DNA of 18,222 nt from Lachnospiraceae bacterium (lineage in GTDB: Bacteria > Bacillota_A > Clostridia > Lachnospirales > Lachnospiraceae): assembly GCA_017620055.1 (NCBI GenBank), contig JAFZRD010000160.1, positions 1 to 18,222 of the forward strand, written 5' to 3'. Below, piece after piece: positions 1-7,689 of the stretch. The notes under the pieces are model-generated. The model did no database searches. It was not told where the DNA came from and worked only from the letters and a program-made list of their open reading frames with translations. The position numbers were made by a program, and so were the translations under genes. Every line of letters starts with the position of its first letter. The stretch's first letter is position 1.

Positions 1-621
1 CAGAAGCGTTTCGGGAAGATGCTCGATCTTGTCGATCTGTCCAGGATCACGGTCGATGAATTCGGCTGGGCTGATGTGAGCGGATATGCATATTACGCTT
101 ATCTTACGTCCGACAGAGGGATGAAGATCGCGATGGATGTTGAAGGCAGATTCAAAAATCTCGTTGACGGACTTAAAGATACCGCGCTCTACGGCGAGAG
201 CTACGGAAGCACCATCACGGACGTATATCCGTGGGGCTCCAACATGACGATAGCCAATAACGGTATGGCGCTTCTGATGGCATATAAGGTGTACGGCAAT
301 GACGATTACAGACTTGCCGCCCAGAGGCAGCTTGATTATCTTCTCGGCACGAACTGCACTTCATACTGTTTCCTGACCGGTTACGGAACGCAGTTTCCGC
401 AGCATCCGCATCACAGACCGAGTCAGGCTGTAGGAAAGTGCATGAAGGGAATGCTTGTCGGGGGTCCCGATTCCAAACTTGAGGATCCTTATGCACAGGC
501 CGTGCTGAAAGGTCTTCCGAATGCACGATGCTATGCCGATAACGAGCAGACATATTCGTGCAACGAGATAACGATCTATTGGAATTCACCGCTCGTATAT
601 CTGTTTGCGGGACTTAAATGA
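1..621 (+). CDS. Glycoside hydrolase family 9 (endoglucanase), C-terminal fragment, 5' end outside window
   Basis: This is the last 206 codons of a gene that enters from the left edge; the frame is open from base 1, so the first ATG at 19 is internal. The family cleaves beta-1,4-glucans such as cellulose. Recognition rests on the two C-terminal GH9 signatures. The first is a YLLGTN segment followed by a TGYGT turn and the PHHRPS block, which carries the active-site His/Arg. The second is the NEITIYWNSPLVY block, whose Glu (codon 565-567) matches the general acid. The Asp pair that positions water in GH9 enzymes lies upstream of the window. The protein ends about 17 residues after the catalytic Glu, so it has no C-terminal carbohydrate-binding module or dockerin. 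Any signal peptide or N-terminal Ig-like domain is out of view. miaA starts 3 bases after the stop. Confidence 0.9.
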   Translation, partial: QKRFGKMLDLVDLSRITVDEFGWADVSGYAYYAYLTSDRGMKIAMDVEGRFKNLVDGLKDTALYGESYGSTITDVYPWGSNMTIANNGMALLMAYKVYGNDDYRLAAQRQLDYLLGTNCTSYCFLTGYGTQFPQHPHHRPSQAVGKCMKGMLVGGPDSKLEDPYAQAVLKGLPNARCYADNEQTYSCNEITIYWNSPLVYLFAGLK

Positions 622-624
622 CAT

Positions 625-1527
625 ATGGAAAAGCTTGTCTGCATAGTCGGTACAAATGCATCGGGCAAGAGCTCACTCGGCATCGATCTGGCGCTTTCAT
701 ATGATGCGGATATTGTTTCGGCGGATTCAAGGCAGGTTTTTACCGGACTCGATCTCGGGTCGGGTAAGGTCACCGAAGAAGAGATGAAAGGCGTCAGGCA
801 TTATCTTATCGATGTCGCCAGGCCCAACGATTTCTTCTCGCTGTCCCATTATCAGAAGCTCGCGTATCAGGCTCTTGACGAGATCTTTGCAAAGGGCAGG
901 AAGGCGTTTCTCGTCGGAGGGACCGGACTCTATGTCAATGCGGTCGTTGACGGTTATGACCTTGAAGGCGCATCGCCTGATCTTGAACTCAGAAAGAGCA
1001 TAGAGCAAAAATCACACGCCGAGCTCATAGATATCATCCGGGCGAACGATCCTGCCGCACTTGACAGCCTCGATCTTAAGAACAAGAGAAGACTGGAACG
1101 GGCTGCCGAAAGAGCTTTATCGGAAGACGGGGGAAGAAGGCAGAACTGCAAGAGATACGATACGCTACTTATCGGAGTGACATGGCCGAGGGAAGAGCTT
1201 TACGAACGTATAAGGGTGAGGCTCGATAAAAGGCTTTCGGAAGGTATGATCGAAGAAGTGGAGCAACTTCGCCGAAACGGTGCGACGGATGATTTTCTCT
1301 ACAGACTCGGTCTTGAATACAGATATATACTCATGTATCTTCGCAATGAATTCGCGGATTATGATGCGTTTTACGACAAACTTTTCATGGAGATCAGGCA
1401 TCTTGCCAAGGAGCAGATGACCTGGTTTCGAAAGAGAAAAGACATAATATGGATCGATATGAAGGATGATCCCGAAAGCCGCGCAAAGCAGCTTATTGAC
1501 AGCTTTTACGGAGGAGTGACATGCTGA
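625..1527 (+). CDS. miaA: tRNA dimethylallyltransferase, divergent MiaA
   Basis: MiaA transfers a dimethylallyl group from DMAPP to N6 of adenosine 37 in tRNAs that read codons starting with U; it acts in the cytosol. The 300 residues cover a full-length enzyme. Visible features are a P-loop GTNASGKS (residues 9-16), ADSRQVF with the catalytic-type Asp34, VGGTGLY (97-103), an RRLERA helix (about 155) and the C-terminal AKEQMTWFRK block (261-270). It departs from canonical MiaA: GTN replaces GPT in the P-loop, GSGK replaces GTAK (45-48), and GLEYRY replaces the usual GYKE-type DMAPP-site motif (229-234), apparently with one extra residue. It starts 3 bases after the GH9 stop with only a weak GCGGGA upstream, and overlaps the next gene by 7 bases, suggesting coupling. 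The family call is secure, but it could be a second, specialised paralogue rather than the housekeeping copy. Confidence 0.85.
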   Translation: MEKLVCIVGTNASGKSSLGIDLALSYDADIVSADSRQVFTGLDLGSGKVTEEEMKGVRHYLIDVARPNDFFSLSHYQKLAYQALDEIFAKGRKAFLVGGTGLYVNAVVDGYDLEGASPDLELRKSIEQKSHAELIDIIRANDPAALDSLDLKNKRRLERAAERALSEDGGRRQNCKRYDTLLIGVTWPREELYERIRVRLDKRLSEGMIEEVEQLRRNGATDDFLYRLGLEYRYILMYLRNEFADYDAFYDKLFMEIRHLAKEQMTWFRKRKDIIWIDMKDDPESRAKQLIDSFYGGVTC

Positions 1528-3284
1528 CCGTAGCATCGATGTGTCTTGTCATTACCGCAGGACTGATCGCATTATCACAGTATTTTTCATATGCATCGAA
1601 CCCGGTCTCGGAGAAGAACCGGTTCAGATTTATGTTCCTTGCTCTGTCGATCACGGCATCGGCGGTCATTCAGGTCGGTATGGTCCTGTCATTTCCCGGG
1701 AGACTGTGCTTTATACTCTATGCCCTCGAGAAGTTCCTGAAAGTACTGACAATGGGCGAGATAGTGCTGCTCACGCAGGATATGGTCGATGTCGACAGGA
1801 AGTACACATCGATGTTCATAAGCATCATATGTTATGCGGCACTTGTGCTGTTCTTCATCGATTCGCTGATGCAGGGCGGCATGCTCGAGATGAGCGCGTT
1901 CGGTGTTTACTTTGCTCCGGCGGCGCCGTGGCATCAGGCTCTGTATTTCATCTATTACATGTTCTATGTGATCATGCTCATCACGTTCGTTGTGTACAGA
2001 GGTGCCGCAGTATACAGGAAGTGCGAGAAACATGACCTGCTCCTTCTGCTCCTCGTGTACGTGTTCTCTGCAGCCGGATTTATCGCCGAGCAGTTCATCA
2101 TCGCGTATTCGATGACATATATCCCGATAGTCATAGTGTTCAATGTCGTGGCCGTTGTTCTGATGAGGCATCTGCTGCTGTACCATGATTCGATCACGAT
2201 CTGCCCCGAACATTTTTCCAGGGAACTTGACGAGGGAAGGACCGATGTCGTGTTCATCCTCGACAGCCAGCTTCGTATCGTATACCAGAACAAAAGGGCG
2301 GAAGTGCTCTCGCAGCTGTTTGAGGATAAATATCTGGGCCGCAAGATCACGGACGTGTTTGAATTCTCTTCCGGAGCGTATTCACAGATATGCCAGACGG
2401 GAGAGGAGAATGCTTTCGGAATAAGCGCCGATTATCCGGTAAATGACCGCCACGTCAACATGATCATCAACCAGAAACTTGACGATTTCGGCGAGATCCT
2501 CGCGATGATCGTATATGTATATAACATGGAGGATATAGAGAAGGCGGATAACCTCGTCGTCGATATCAGCGAGGAGAACGAGGAGGAGATGATCAGAAAT
2601 GCCGTGAGCATTACAAAGGATGCAAGGGTTCTTCTGATCGACGAGGACATTGTGTTCCTGAACGTGTTCCAGCGACTTCTCAAACCATATCTTGTGAACG
2701 TTACGCGTGCCGTGAGCGGAAGCGATGCGATAGAGCAGATAACACGTCATGTATTCGACATCATCTTTGTTGCATATGAGATGGAGAAGATGAGCGGTAC
2801 ACAGATAGTCTCACAGGTCAGGAGCATGCCCGGAGAATACTACTCTCAGGTCCCGATCGTGTTCACCACTACCGCCGATATCAACGATGTGTTCACCGGA
2901 TTCCTTGAAGCGGGATTTAACGATTATCTGGAAAAGCCGCTTTCAAAGCGTGCTCTCAATTCCGTCCTGACAAGATGGCTCTGGCAGAGGTTCGGAAATG
3001 AAAGCAGGGAAGACGAATCGAAAGAGAACAGGTTCTCCGCAAGATACAACGAACTAAATGAGCTTCTGACGGATGCCGAGAAGATGTTCAGGGAAAAGAA
3101 ATATGAGATGCTTGGATTCTGCGTGAAAGGTATCCAGCGTAACAGCAGGATACTCGAACATACAGATATCGCGGATCTGGCCTCGGAGCTTGAGGAGGCG
3201 ATCCTGTTTGAGGATGAGGAGAGGATAGAACAGCTGTTTAACAAGCTGCGTGCGGGAATAAGAGATGCGGTCACGATCAAGTGA
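1521..3284 (+). CDS. Seven-helix membrane sensor with PAS-like, degenerate receiver and Hpt-like regions; no kinase core
   Basis: This is a 587-residue inner-membrane signalling protein. The start is fixed by GGAGGA at 1510-1515, five bases before the ATG. Residues 3-217 hold seven hydrophobic helices (about 3-23, 36-57, 60-84, 95-114, 138-158, 171-192, 196-217), resembling the 7TM sensor module of some histidine kinases. Residues about 238-340 look like a PAS domain (FILDSQLRIVYQN). No HisKA or HATPase domain follows. Residues 368-485 are a receiver fold with acidic residues D374, E375 and D376, T449-T451 and the conserved K472-P473. The strand normally ending in the phospho-acceptor Asp reads DIIFVAYEM, placing Ala418 there. 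The helical C-terminus (about 505-587) resembles an Hpt domain around VKGIQRNS, but Phe533 occupies the expected His position. Phosphotransfer through either site is therefore unlikely, and signalling by protein contact is the inference. The ligand and partner are unknown. Confidence 0.75.
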   Translation: MLTVASMCLVITAGLIALSQYFSYASNPVSEKNRFRFMFLALSITASAVIQVGMVLSFPGRLCFILYALEKFLKVLTMGEIVLLTQDMVDVDRKYTSMFISIICYAALVLFFIDSLMQGGMLEMSAFGVYFAPAAPWHQALYFIYYMFYVIMLITFVVYRGAAVYRKCEKHDLLLLLLVYVFSAAGFIAEQFIIAYSMTYIPIVIVFNVVAVVLMRHLLLYHDSITICPEHFSRELDEGRTDVVFILDSQLRIVYQNKRAEVLSQLFEDKYLGRKITDVFEFSSGAYSQICQTGEENAFGISADYPVNDRHVNMIINQKLDDFGEILAMIVYVYNMEDIEKADNLVVDISEENEEEMIRNAVSITKDARVLLIDEDIVFLNVFQRLLKPYLVNVTRAVSGSDAIEQITRHVFDIIFVAYEMEKMSGTQIVSQVRSMPGEYYSQVPIVFTTTADINDVFTGFLEAGFNDYLEKPLSKRALNSVLTRWLWQRFGNESREDESKENRFSARYNELNELLTDAEKMFREKKYEMLGFCVKGIQRNSRILEHTDIADLASELEEAILFEDEERIEQLFNKLRAGIRDAVTIK

Positions 3285-3299
3285 CCGCATATTTTTTAT
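3265..3299 (+). terminator. Rho-independent terminator of the GH9-miaA-sensor block
   Basis: A perfect 10-bp stem ATGCGGTCAC / GTGACCGCAT (3265-3274 and 3281-3290) with a 6-base loop is followed directly by ATTTTTTATT. The stem starts inside the last codons of the sensor gene and its TGA stop (3282-3284) lies in the right arm. The T-tract also contains the stop codon of the convergent gene (3296-3298 on the minus strand). Read from the minus strand the hairpin is not followed by a U-run, so it should work mainly on plus-strand transcription. Confidence 0.9.
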
Positions 3300-6200
3300 T
3301 CGAGATTCTTAAAGGCGGTTGAGAGCATCAGCTTTATCCTGTTGAGCTGATTGACTTCAGATGCTCCCGGATCGTAATCTATCGCAACGATGTTTGATTT
3401 TCTGAACTGCCTTCTTATCGCTTTTATAACGCCTTTTCCGACGACGTGGTTCGGAAGACATCCGAACGGCTGCGTACATACTATGTTGAGAACATCGTTG
3501 TGTATCAGCTCCATCATCTCTCCGGTCAAAAACCATCCCTCACCTGTCTGGTTACCTATATCCACGATCGATTTGGCATATTCCGCAAGTGTCTTTATAT
3601 GAACCGGCGGTACGAAATGCTTACTGTTGCGAAGCGCCTTGACGGATGCTCCCCTGACGCGCTCTACGGCCCATATTCCGAGTGAAGCGATGGTGGCCGT
3701 GCGCATCTTGGTTCCGAGATGATCCGCCTTGTATTTCTGGTTGTAGAAACAGTACTGCAGAAAATCAAGAAGATCGGGCATTACGGCTTCGGCACCTTCC
3801 GATTCGAGAAGATTTACAAGATCGTTATTGGCGGTGGGAGAGAATTTAACAAGGATCTCTCCGACGACACCGACTCGCGGTTTCCTGACCGTCTCATCTA
3901 TCGGAAGTTCATCGAACTCCTTTACTATCTGTCGGCAAAGCTTATAAAACGTCGGGATCGATATGTGATCCGATTCGACAAAATCACAGCACGGTTTTAT
4001 CCACTTCCGGTGAAGCGCATCGGCTGATCCGGGCACGAGCTCATAAGGACGCATCCTGTACAGACACCTCATGAATATATCACCTATGGCAGCCGCACAT
4101 ATTCCGCGCAGCAGGAACTTCGGCGTTATACGAAATCCCGGATTGCTCTCAAGCTTTGACAGATTCAGGGAGATTACGGGAATATGTTCATATCCTGCCT
4201 TGGCGAGGGCTCTTCTGATGAAGCCGATATAGTTTGTCGCTCTGCATCCGCCTCCGGTCTGACTCATGATGACTGCAAGATGATCCGTGTCATACTCGCC
4301 CGAAAGGATCGCGTCCATTATCTGACCGACAACGATAAGTGAAGGATAACACGCGTCATTATTTACAAACTGGAGCCCCATGTCGATAGCGGCCCTGTTT
4401 GAATTGTTCAGGACAACAAGGTTGTATCCTTCGGCGTTAAATGCCGATGACAGAAGATCGAAATGTATCGGAGACATCTGCGGACACAGGATAGTGTATC
4501 TGTCCCTGTACATCTGCTGCGTATACAATACCCTGTTGTATGCCGCGGAGCGGATATTACGGGCTTTGCCTTTGCGCTTTCTTATCCTTATCGCCGCAAG
4601 AAGGGAACGTATCCTTATCCTTGCCGCACCGAGGTTGTTGACTTCATCGATCTTCAGGCATGTGTATATCTTGTCACCGGATGAGAGGATATCATTGACC
4701 TGATCCGTTGTGACCGCATCGAGTCCGCATCCGAAAGAATTGAGCTGAACGAGTTCGAGGTCGTCCCTGGTCTTGACGTATGTGGCGGCGGCATAGAGCC
4801 TTGAATGATACATCCACTGATCGGATACGATCGTGGGACGTTCGACCTCGGCCAGGTGCGATATGGAGTCTTCGGTCAGTACAGCCATACCGTATGAGTT
4901 GATCATCTCGGGTATTCCGTGGTTGATCTCGGGGTCTATATGATACGGTCTTCCGGCAAGAACGATCCCGCTCTTGTTATTATCAATAAGGTATTTGAGA
5001 ACTTCCTCACCTTTGTTCTGGATATCGCATCTTGCGGTATCGAGTTCCTCCCAGCCGGCCTTTGCGGCATAGTAGACTTCATCCGCGGGTATATCGGGGA
5101 ATGCGGCGATGAGACCTTTGGCGGCTATCTCAAAGTTCGAAAACGCAAGGAACGGGTTGTGGAATTTGACATCCCCGCGGCAAATCTCGTCCACGTTGTT
5201 CTTGATGTTCTCGCTGTATGATGTGACGATCGGACAGTTGTAGTGATTGCTTGCCTGCTGGAATTCATTCCTCTCGTAGAATACGCTTGGATAGAAGATG
5301 AGCGGTACTCCCTTTTTGATCAGCCACATTATGTGACCGTGGGCGATCTTGGCGGGATAACACTCGGACTCACTCGGTATCGATTCGATGCCCATCTCGT
5401 ATATCTTGTGCGAACTTATCGGAGACAGGACTACGGAATATCCGAGCTTTGTGAGGAATGTGAACCAGAAAGGATAGTTCTCGTACATGTTGAGAACCCT
5501 CGGAACACCGATGAGGCCACGCTTTGCTTCCGTCACCGGAAGCGGCTCGTAATCAAATATCCTGTGAAGTTTGTATTCATAGAGGTTCGGCAGGTTCTCC
5601 TCGTTCTTGACTTTGCCGATACCGCGTTCGCATCTGTTACCCGATATGAACTGACGGCCGCCCGAGAATTTGTTGATAGTAAGGCGGCAGTTGTTCGTAC
5701 ATCCCTTGCACTTGGCCATGGATGTCTCAAATGTGAAGGCATTGAGCTTTTCGAGAGTGATCGTTGTCGTATCGCTGCTGTCTTCGTACCGCTCCCTTGC
5801 GATCAGGGCAGCTCCGAACGCACCCATGATACCGGCTATATCCGGACGGATAACGGTAGCATTCGATATCTTCTCAAGCGAACGAAGGACGGCATCGTTG
5901 TAGAATGTTCCGCCCTGAACAACGATGCGGCTTCCGAGCGATCTCGCATCGGATACTTTGATGACCTTGAAGAGGGCGTTCTTTACGACGGAGTATGCAA
6001 GACCGGCGGAAATGTCGGCAACATCGGCGCCTTCCTTCTGCGCCTGTTTTACTTTCGAGTTCATGAACACGGTACATCTCGTACCGAGATCGATCGGATG
6101 CTTTGCAAAGAGTGCCGCTTTTGCAAAATCCGATACGGTGTAGTTAAGACTTCTGGCGAATGTCTCGATGAACGAACCGCATCCGCTCGAACATGCTTCG

Positions 6201-7528
6201 TTAAGGAGAACGTTGTCGACCGCATGATTTTTGATGCGGATGCACTTCATGTCCTGGCCGCCTATATCGAGTATGCAGTCGACTTCGGGTTCGAAGAACG
6301 AAGCGGCATAGTAGTGGGAGATCGTCTCGACCTCACCGTCATCGAGCATGAGTGCGGATTTGATAAGCGCCTCACCGTATCCGGTGGAGCAGCTGTGCGC
6401 GATATATGCATCTTTCGGAAGAAGGGAGTATATCTCTTTGAGTGCACGTATCGATGTGGCAAGAGGACTGCCGTTATTGTTGTCATAGAACGAATACAGG
6501 AGATTGCCGTCCCTGTCGATAAGAGCCGCTTTGGTCGTAGTGGATCCGGCATCTATTCCGAGGAAGCATTCGCCCGAGTATTCGGCAAGCGGCTTCCTGG
6601 TGACCTTTGCCTTCTCGTGGCGGGAAGTGAACGTATCGTACTCCTCATCCGTTGCAAAGAGAGGTTCCATACGGGCCACCTCGAAGTCCATCTTGATCTT
6701 GCTGTCAAGAAGCGAGATGAGCGAGTCGATCGCAACCACGGAAGATTCCTTGTAGTTAAAAGCGGCTCCCATTGCAGCGAACAGATGCGAGTTCTCGGGT
6801 ATGAACGTATGCTCCTCATCAAGTTCGAGCGTACGGATGAATGCGTTTGTCAGTTCCGACAGGAAATGAAGAGGCCCGCCGAGAAAAGCGACATGTCCTC
6901 TTATCGGTTTGCCGCATGCAAGACCGGATATCGTCTGATTGACTACGGCCTGGAATATCGATGCGGCAAGGTCTTCTTTAGTCGCACCGTCGTTGATGAG
7001 AGGCTGTATATCCGACTTGGCGAACACACCGCATCTGGCCGCTATCGTATAAAGACTGTTATAGTTCTTCGCATATTCGTTAAGCCCCGCACCGTCGGTC
7101 ATGAGAAGGGCAGCCATCTGGTCGATGAACGAACCGGTACCTCCGGCACATATACCGTTCATGCGCTGTTCGATATTACCGTCCTCAAAGTATATGATCT
7201 TGGCGTCTTCTCCGCCAAGCTCGATGGCAACGTCGGTATTCGGATGGATCCTGGAAAGAGCGGTACTGACACAGATGACTTCCTGTACGAACGGGATGTT
7301 CATGTGATTGGCCAGCGTAAGGCCTCCGCTTCCGGTTATGATCGGATGGATATCAACGCTTCCGAGCAGATCTCTTGCGGATGACAGAAGATCCCTGAGC
7401 GTGTTCTGGATATCTGCGAAATGTCTCTTATAGTCGGAGAACAGAAGAGTGTCGTTCTCGTCGGTTATGGCGATCTTAACGGTTGTCGAACCGATGTCGA
7501 TGCCGAGAAAGTACTTATTGTCGGGCAT
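3296..7528 (-). CDS. Giant acyl-CoA dehydratase activase-related protein (tandem BadF/HgdC ATPase + DUF2229 + HgdB-like)
   Basis: This 1410-residue protein belongs to the 2-hydroxyacyl-CoA dehydratase activase superfamily, whose members use ATP hydrolysis to inject a low-potential electron from a [4Fe-4S] cluster. Two ASKHA ATPase domains lie in tandem: FLGIDIGSTTVK (7-18) with GICAGGTGSF (125-134), and FLGIDAGSTTTK (322-333) with DIGGQDMK (421-428) and EACSSGCGSF (444-453). Each has a cysteine pair 39 residues apart (C127/C166 and C446/C485). A further cluster C607, C610, C614, C633 follows. Residues about 672-980 match DUF2229, and about 1010-1400 an HgdB-like region with many Cys. AAGGAAA lies 8 bases before the ATG, and a TTGAAA-17-TATAAT promoter lies upstream. 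No dehydratase subunits or CoA-transferase are adjacent. Such long fusions occur widely in anaerobic Bacillota and, as far as I know, their substrate is unestablished; a role in hydroxyacyl-CoA dehydration should not be assumed. Confidence 0.88.
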   Translation of the reverse strand: MPDNKYFLGIDIGSTTVKIAITDENDTLLFSDYKRHFADIQNTLRDLLSSARDLLGSVDIHPIITGSGGLTLANHMNIPFVQEVICVSTALSRIHPNTDVAIELGGEDAKIIYFEDGNIEQRMNGICAGGTGSFIDQMAALLMTDGAGLNEYAKNYNSLYTIAARCGVFAKSDIQPLINDGATKEDLAASIFQAVVNQTISGLACGKPIRGHVAFLGGPLHFLSELTNAFIRTLELDEEHTFIPENSHLFAAMGAAFNYKESSVVAIDSLISLLDSKIKMDFEVARMEPLFATDEEYDTFTSRHEKAKVTRKPLAEYSGECFLGIDAGSTTTKAALIDRDGNLLYSFYDNNNGSPLATSIRALKEIYSLLPKDAYIAHSCSTGYGEALIKSALMLDDGEVETISHYYAASFFEPEVDCILDIGGQDMKCIRIKNHAVDNVLLNEACSSGCGSFIETFARSLNYTVSDFAKAALFAKHPIDLGTRCTVFMNSKVKQAQKEGADVADISAGLAYSVVKNALFKVIKVSDARSLGSRIVVQGGTFYNDAVLRSLEKISNATVIRPDIAGIMGAFGAALIARERYEDSSDTTTITLEKLNAFTFETSMAKCKGCTNNCRLTINKFSGGRQFISGNRCERGIGKVKNEENLPNLYEYKLHRIFDYEPLPVTEAKRGLIGVPRVLNMYENYPFWFTFLTKLGYSVVLSPISSHKIYEMGIESIPSESECYPAKIAHGHIMWLIKKGVPLIFYPSVFYERNEFQQASNHYNCPIVTSYSENIKNNVDEICRGDVKFHNPFLAFSNFEIAAKGLIAAFPDIPADEVYYAAKAGWEELDTARCDIQNKGEEVLKYLIDNNKSGIVLAGRPYHIDPEINHGIPEMINSYGMAVLTEDSISHLAEVERPTIVSDQWMYHSRLYAAATYVKTRDDLELVQLNSFGCGLDAVTTDQVNDILSSGDKIYTCLKIDEVNNLGAARIRIRSLLAAIRIRKRKGKARNIRSAAYNRVLYTQQMYRDRYTILCPQMSPIHFDLLSSAFNAEGYNLVVLNNSNRAAIDMGLQFVNNDACYPSLIVVGQIMDAILSGEYDTDHLAVIMSQTGGGCRATNYIGFIRRALAKAGYEHIPVISLNLSKLESNPGFRITPKFLLRGICAAAIGDIFMRCLYRMRPYELVPGSADALHRKWIKPCCDFVESDHISIPTFYKLCRQIVKEFDELPIDETVRKPRVGVVGEILVKFSPTANNDLVNLLESEGAEAVMPDLLDFLQYCFYNQKYKADHLGTKMRTATIASLGIWAVERVRGASVKALRNSKHFVPPVHIKTLAEYAKSIVDIGNQTGEGWFLTGEMMELIHNDVLNIVCTQPFGCLPNHVVGKGVIKAIRRQFRKSNIVAIDYDPGASEVNQLNRIKLMLSTAFKNLE

Positions 7529-7563
7529 AATGTGTTTCCTTATTTATATTGCAAGCGTGGACT

Positions 7564-7592
7564 ATTATACGGGCAAATACGTTAAATTTCAA
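7564..7592 (-). promoter_or_regulatory. Sigma-A-type promoter for the activase gene
   Basis: On the minus strand, TTGAAA (7592-7587) is separated by exactly 17 bases from a consensus TATAAT (7569-7564). Transcription would start near 7557, giving a leader of about 29 bases that contains AAGGAAA and ends at the ATG at 7528. Five of six -35 bases and all -10 bases fit the consensus. Confidence 0.8.
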
Positions 7593-7602
7593 GATTATTT
7601 GC
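7573..7602. promoter_or_regulatory. Inverted repeat bracketing the activase -35 box (candidate operator)
   Basis: GCAAATA (7573-7579) and its exact reverse complement TATTTGC (7596-7602) are separated by 16 bases. The interval includes the -35 hexamer and half of the spacer of the minus-strand promoter, a usual place for a repressor site. I do not recognise the motif as belonging to a specific regulator. A 7-bp match in AT-rich DNA can arise by chance. Confidence 0.35.
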
Positions 7603-7610
7603 GCATGCGC
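7601..7610. promoter_or_regulatory. Palindrome GCGCATGCGC between the two divergent -35 boxes
   Basis: This is a perfect 10-bp palindrome in otherwise AT-rich intergenic DNA. It sits between the -35 boxes of the divergent promoters (7592 and 7630), overlapping the right arm of the preceding inverted repeat by 2 bases. The position would suit a site controlling both genes, but function is not shown. Confidence 0.3.
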
Positions 7611-7629
7611 CTCCTTTAGCCGGCATCAA

Positions 7630-7658
7630 TTTACATTGGGGCGGTCTGATGGTATAAT
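7630..7658 (+). promoter_or_regulatory. Sigma-A-type promoter with extended -10 for the rhomboid-to-glyS operon
   Basis: TTTACA (7630-7635), a 17-base spacer and TATAAT (7653-7658), the last preceded by TGG so that it also forms an extended -10 (TGnTATAAT). The predicted start near 7665 gives a leader of about 25 bases before the ATG at 7690. No other convincing promoter is seen until the ppdK gap at about 16200, so this one may drive seven genes. Confidence 0.8.
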
Positions 7659-7689
7659 AATTCGGATTGTGTGAACATTTGAGGTGGCT

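Noticed and set aside
1541..2213. Overlapping frames on both strands inside the sensor gene.
   Set aside because: They lack ribosome binding sites and recognisable domains, while the sense frame has clear membrane and receiver segments.
5243..7384. A 713-codon open frame on the plus strand, antisense to the activase gene.
   Set aside because: It lies wholly inside a gene with clear protein motifs on the other strand, has no Shine-Dalgarno, shows no domain I recognise and has an odd Arg/Val/Cys-rich composition. It is best explained by codon bias of the sense gene.
7593..7620. On the minus strand, AAGGAGG followed by ATG CGC AAA TAA, a possible mini-frame or leader peptide before the activase gene.
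   Set aside because: It lies upstream of the -35 box of the only convincing activase promoter, so it would not be in the transcript, and it encodes just three residues.
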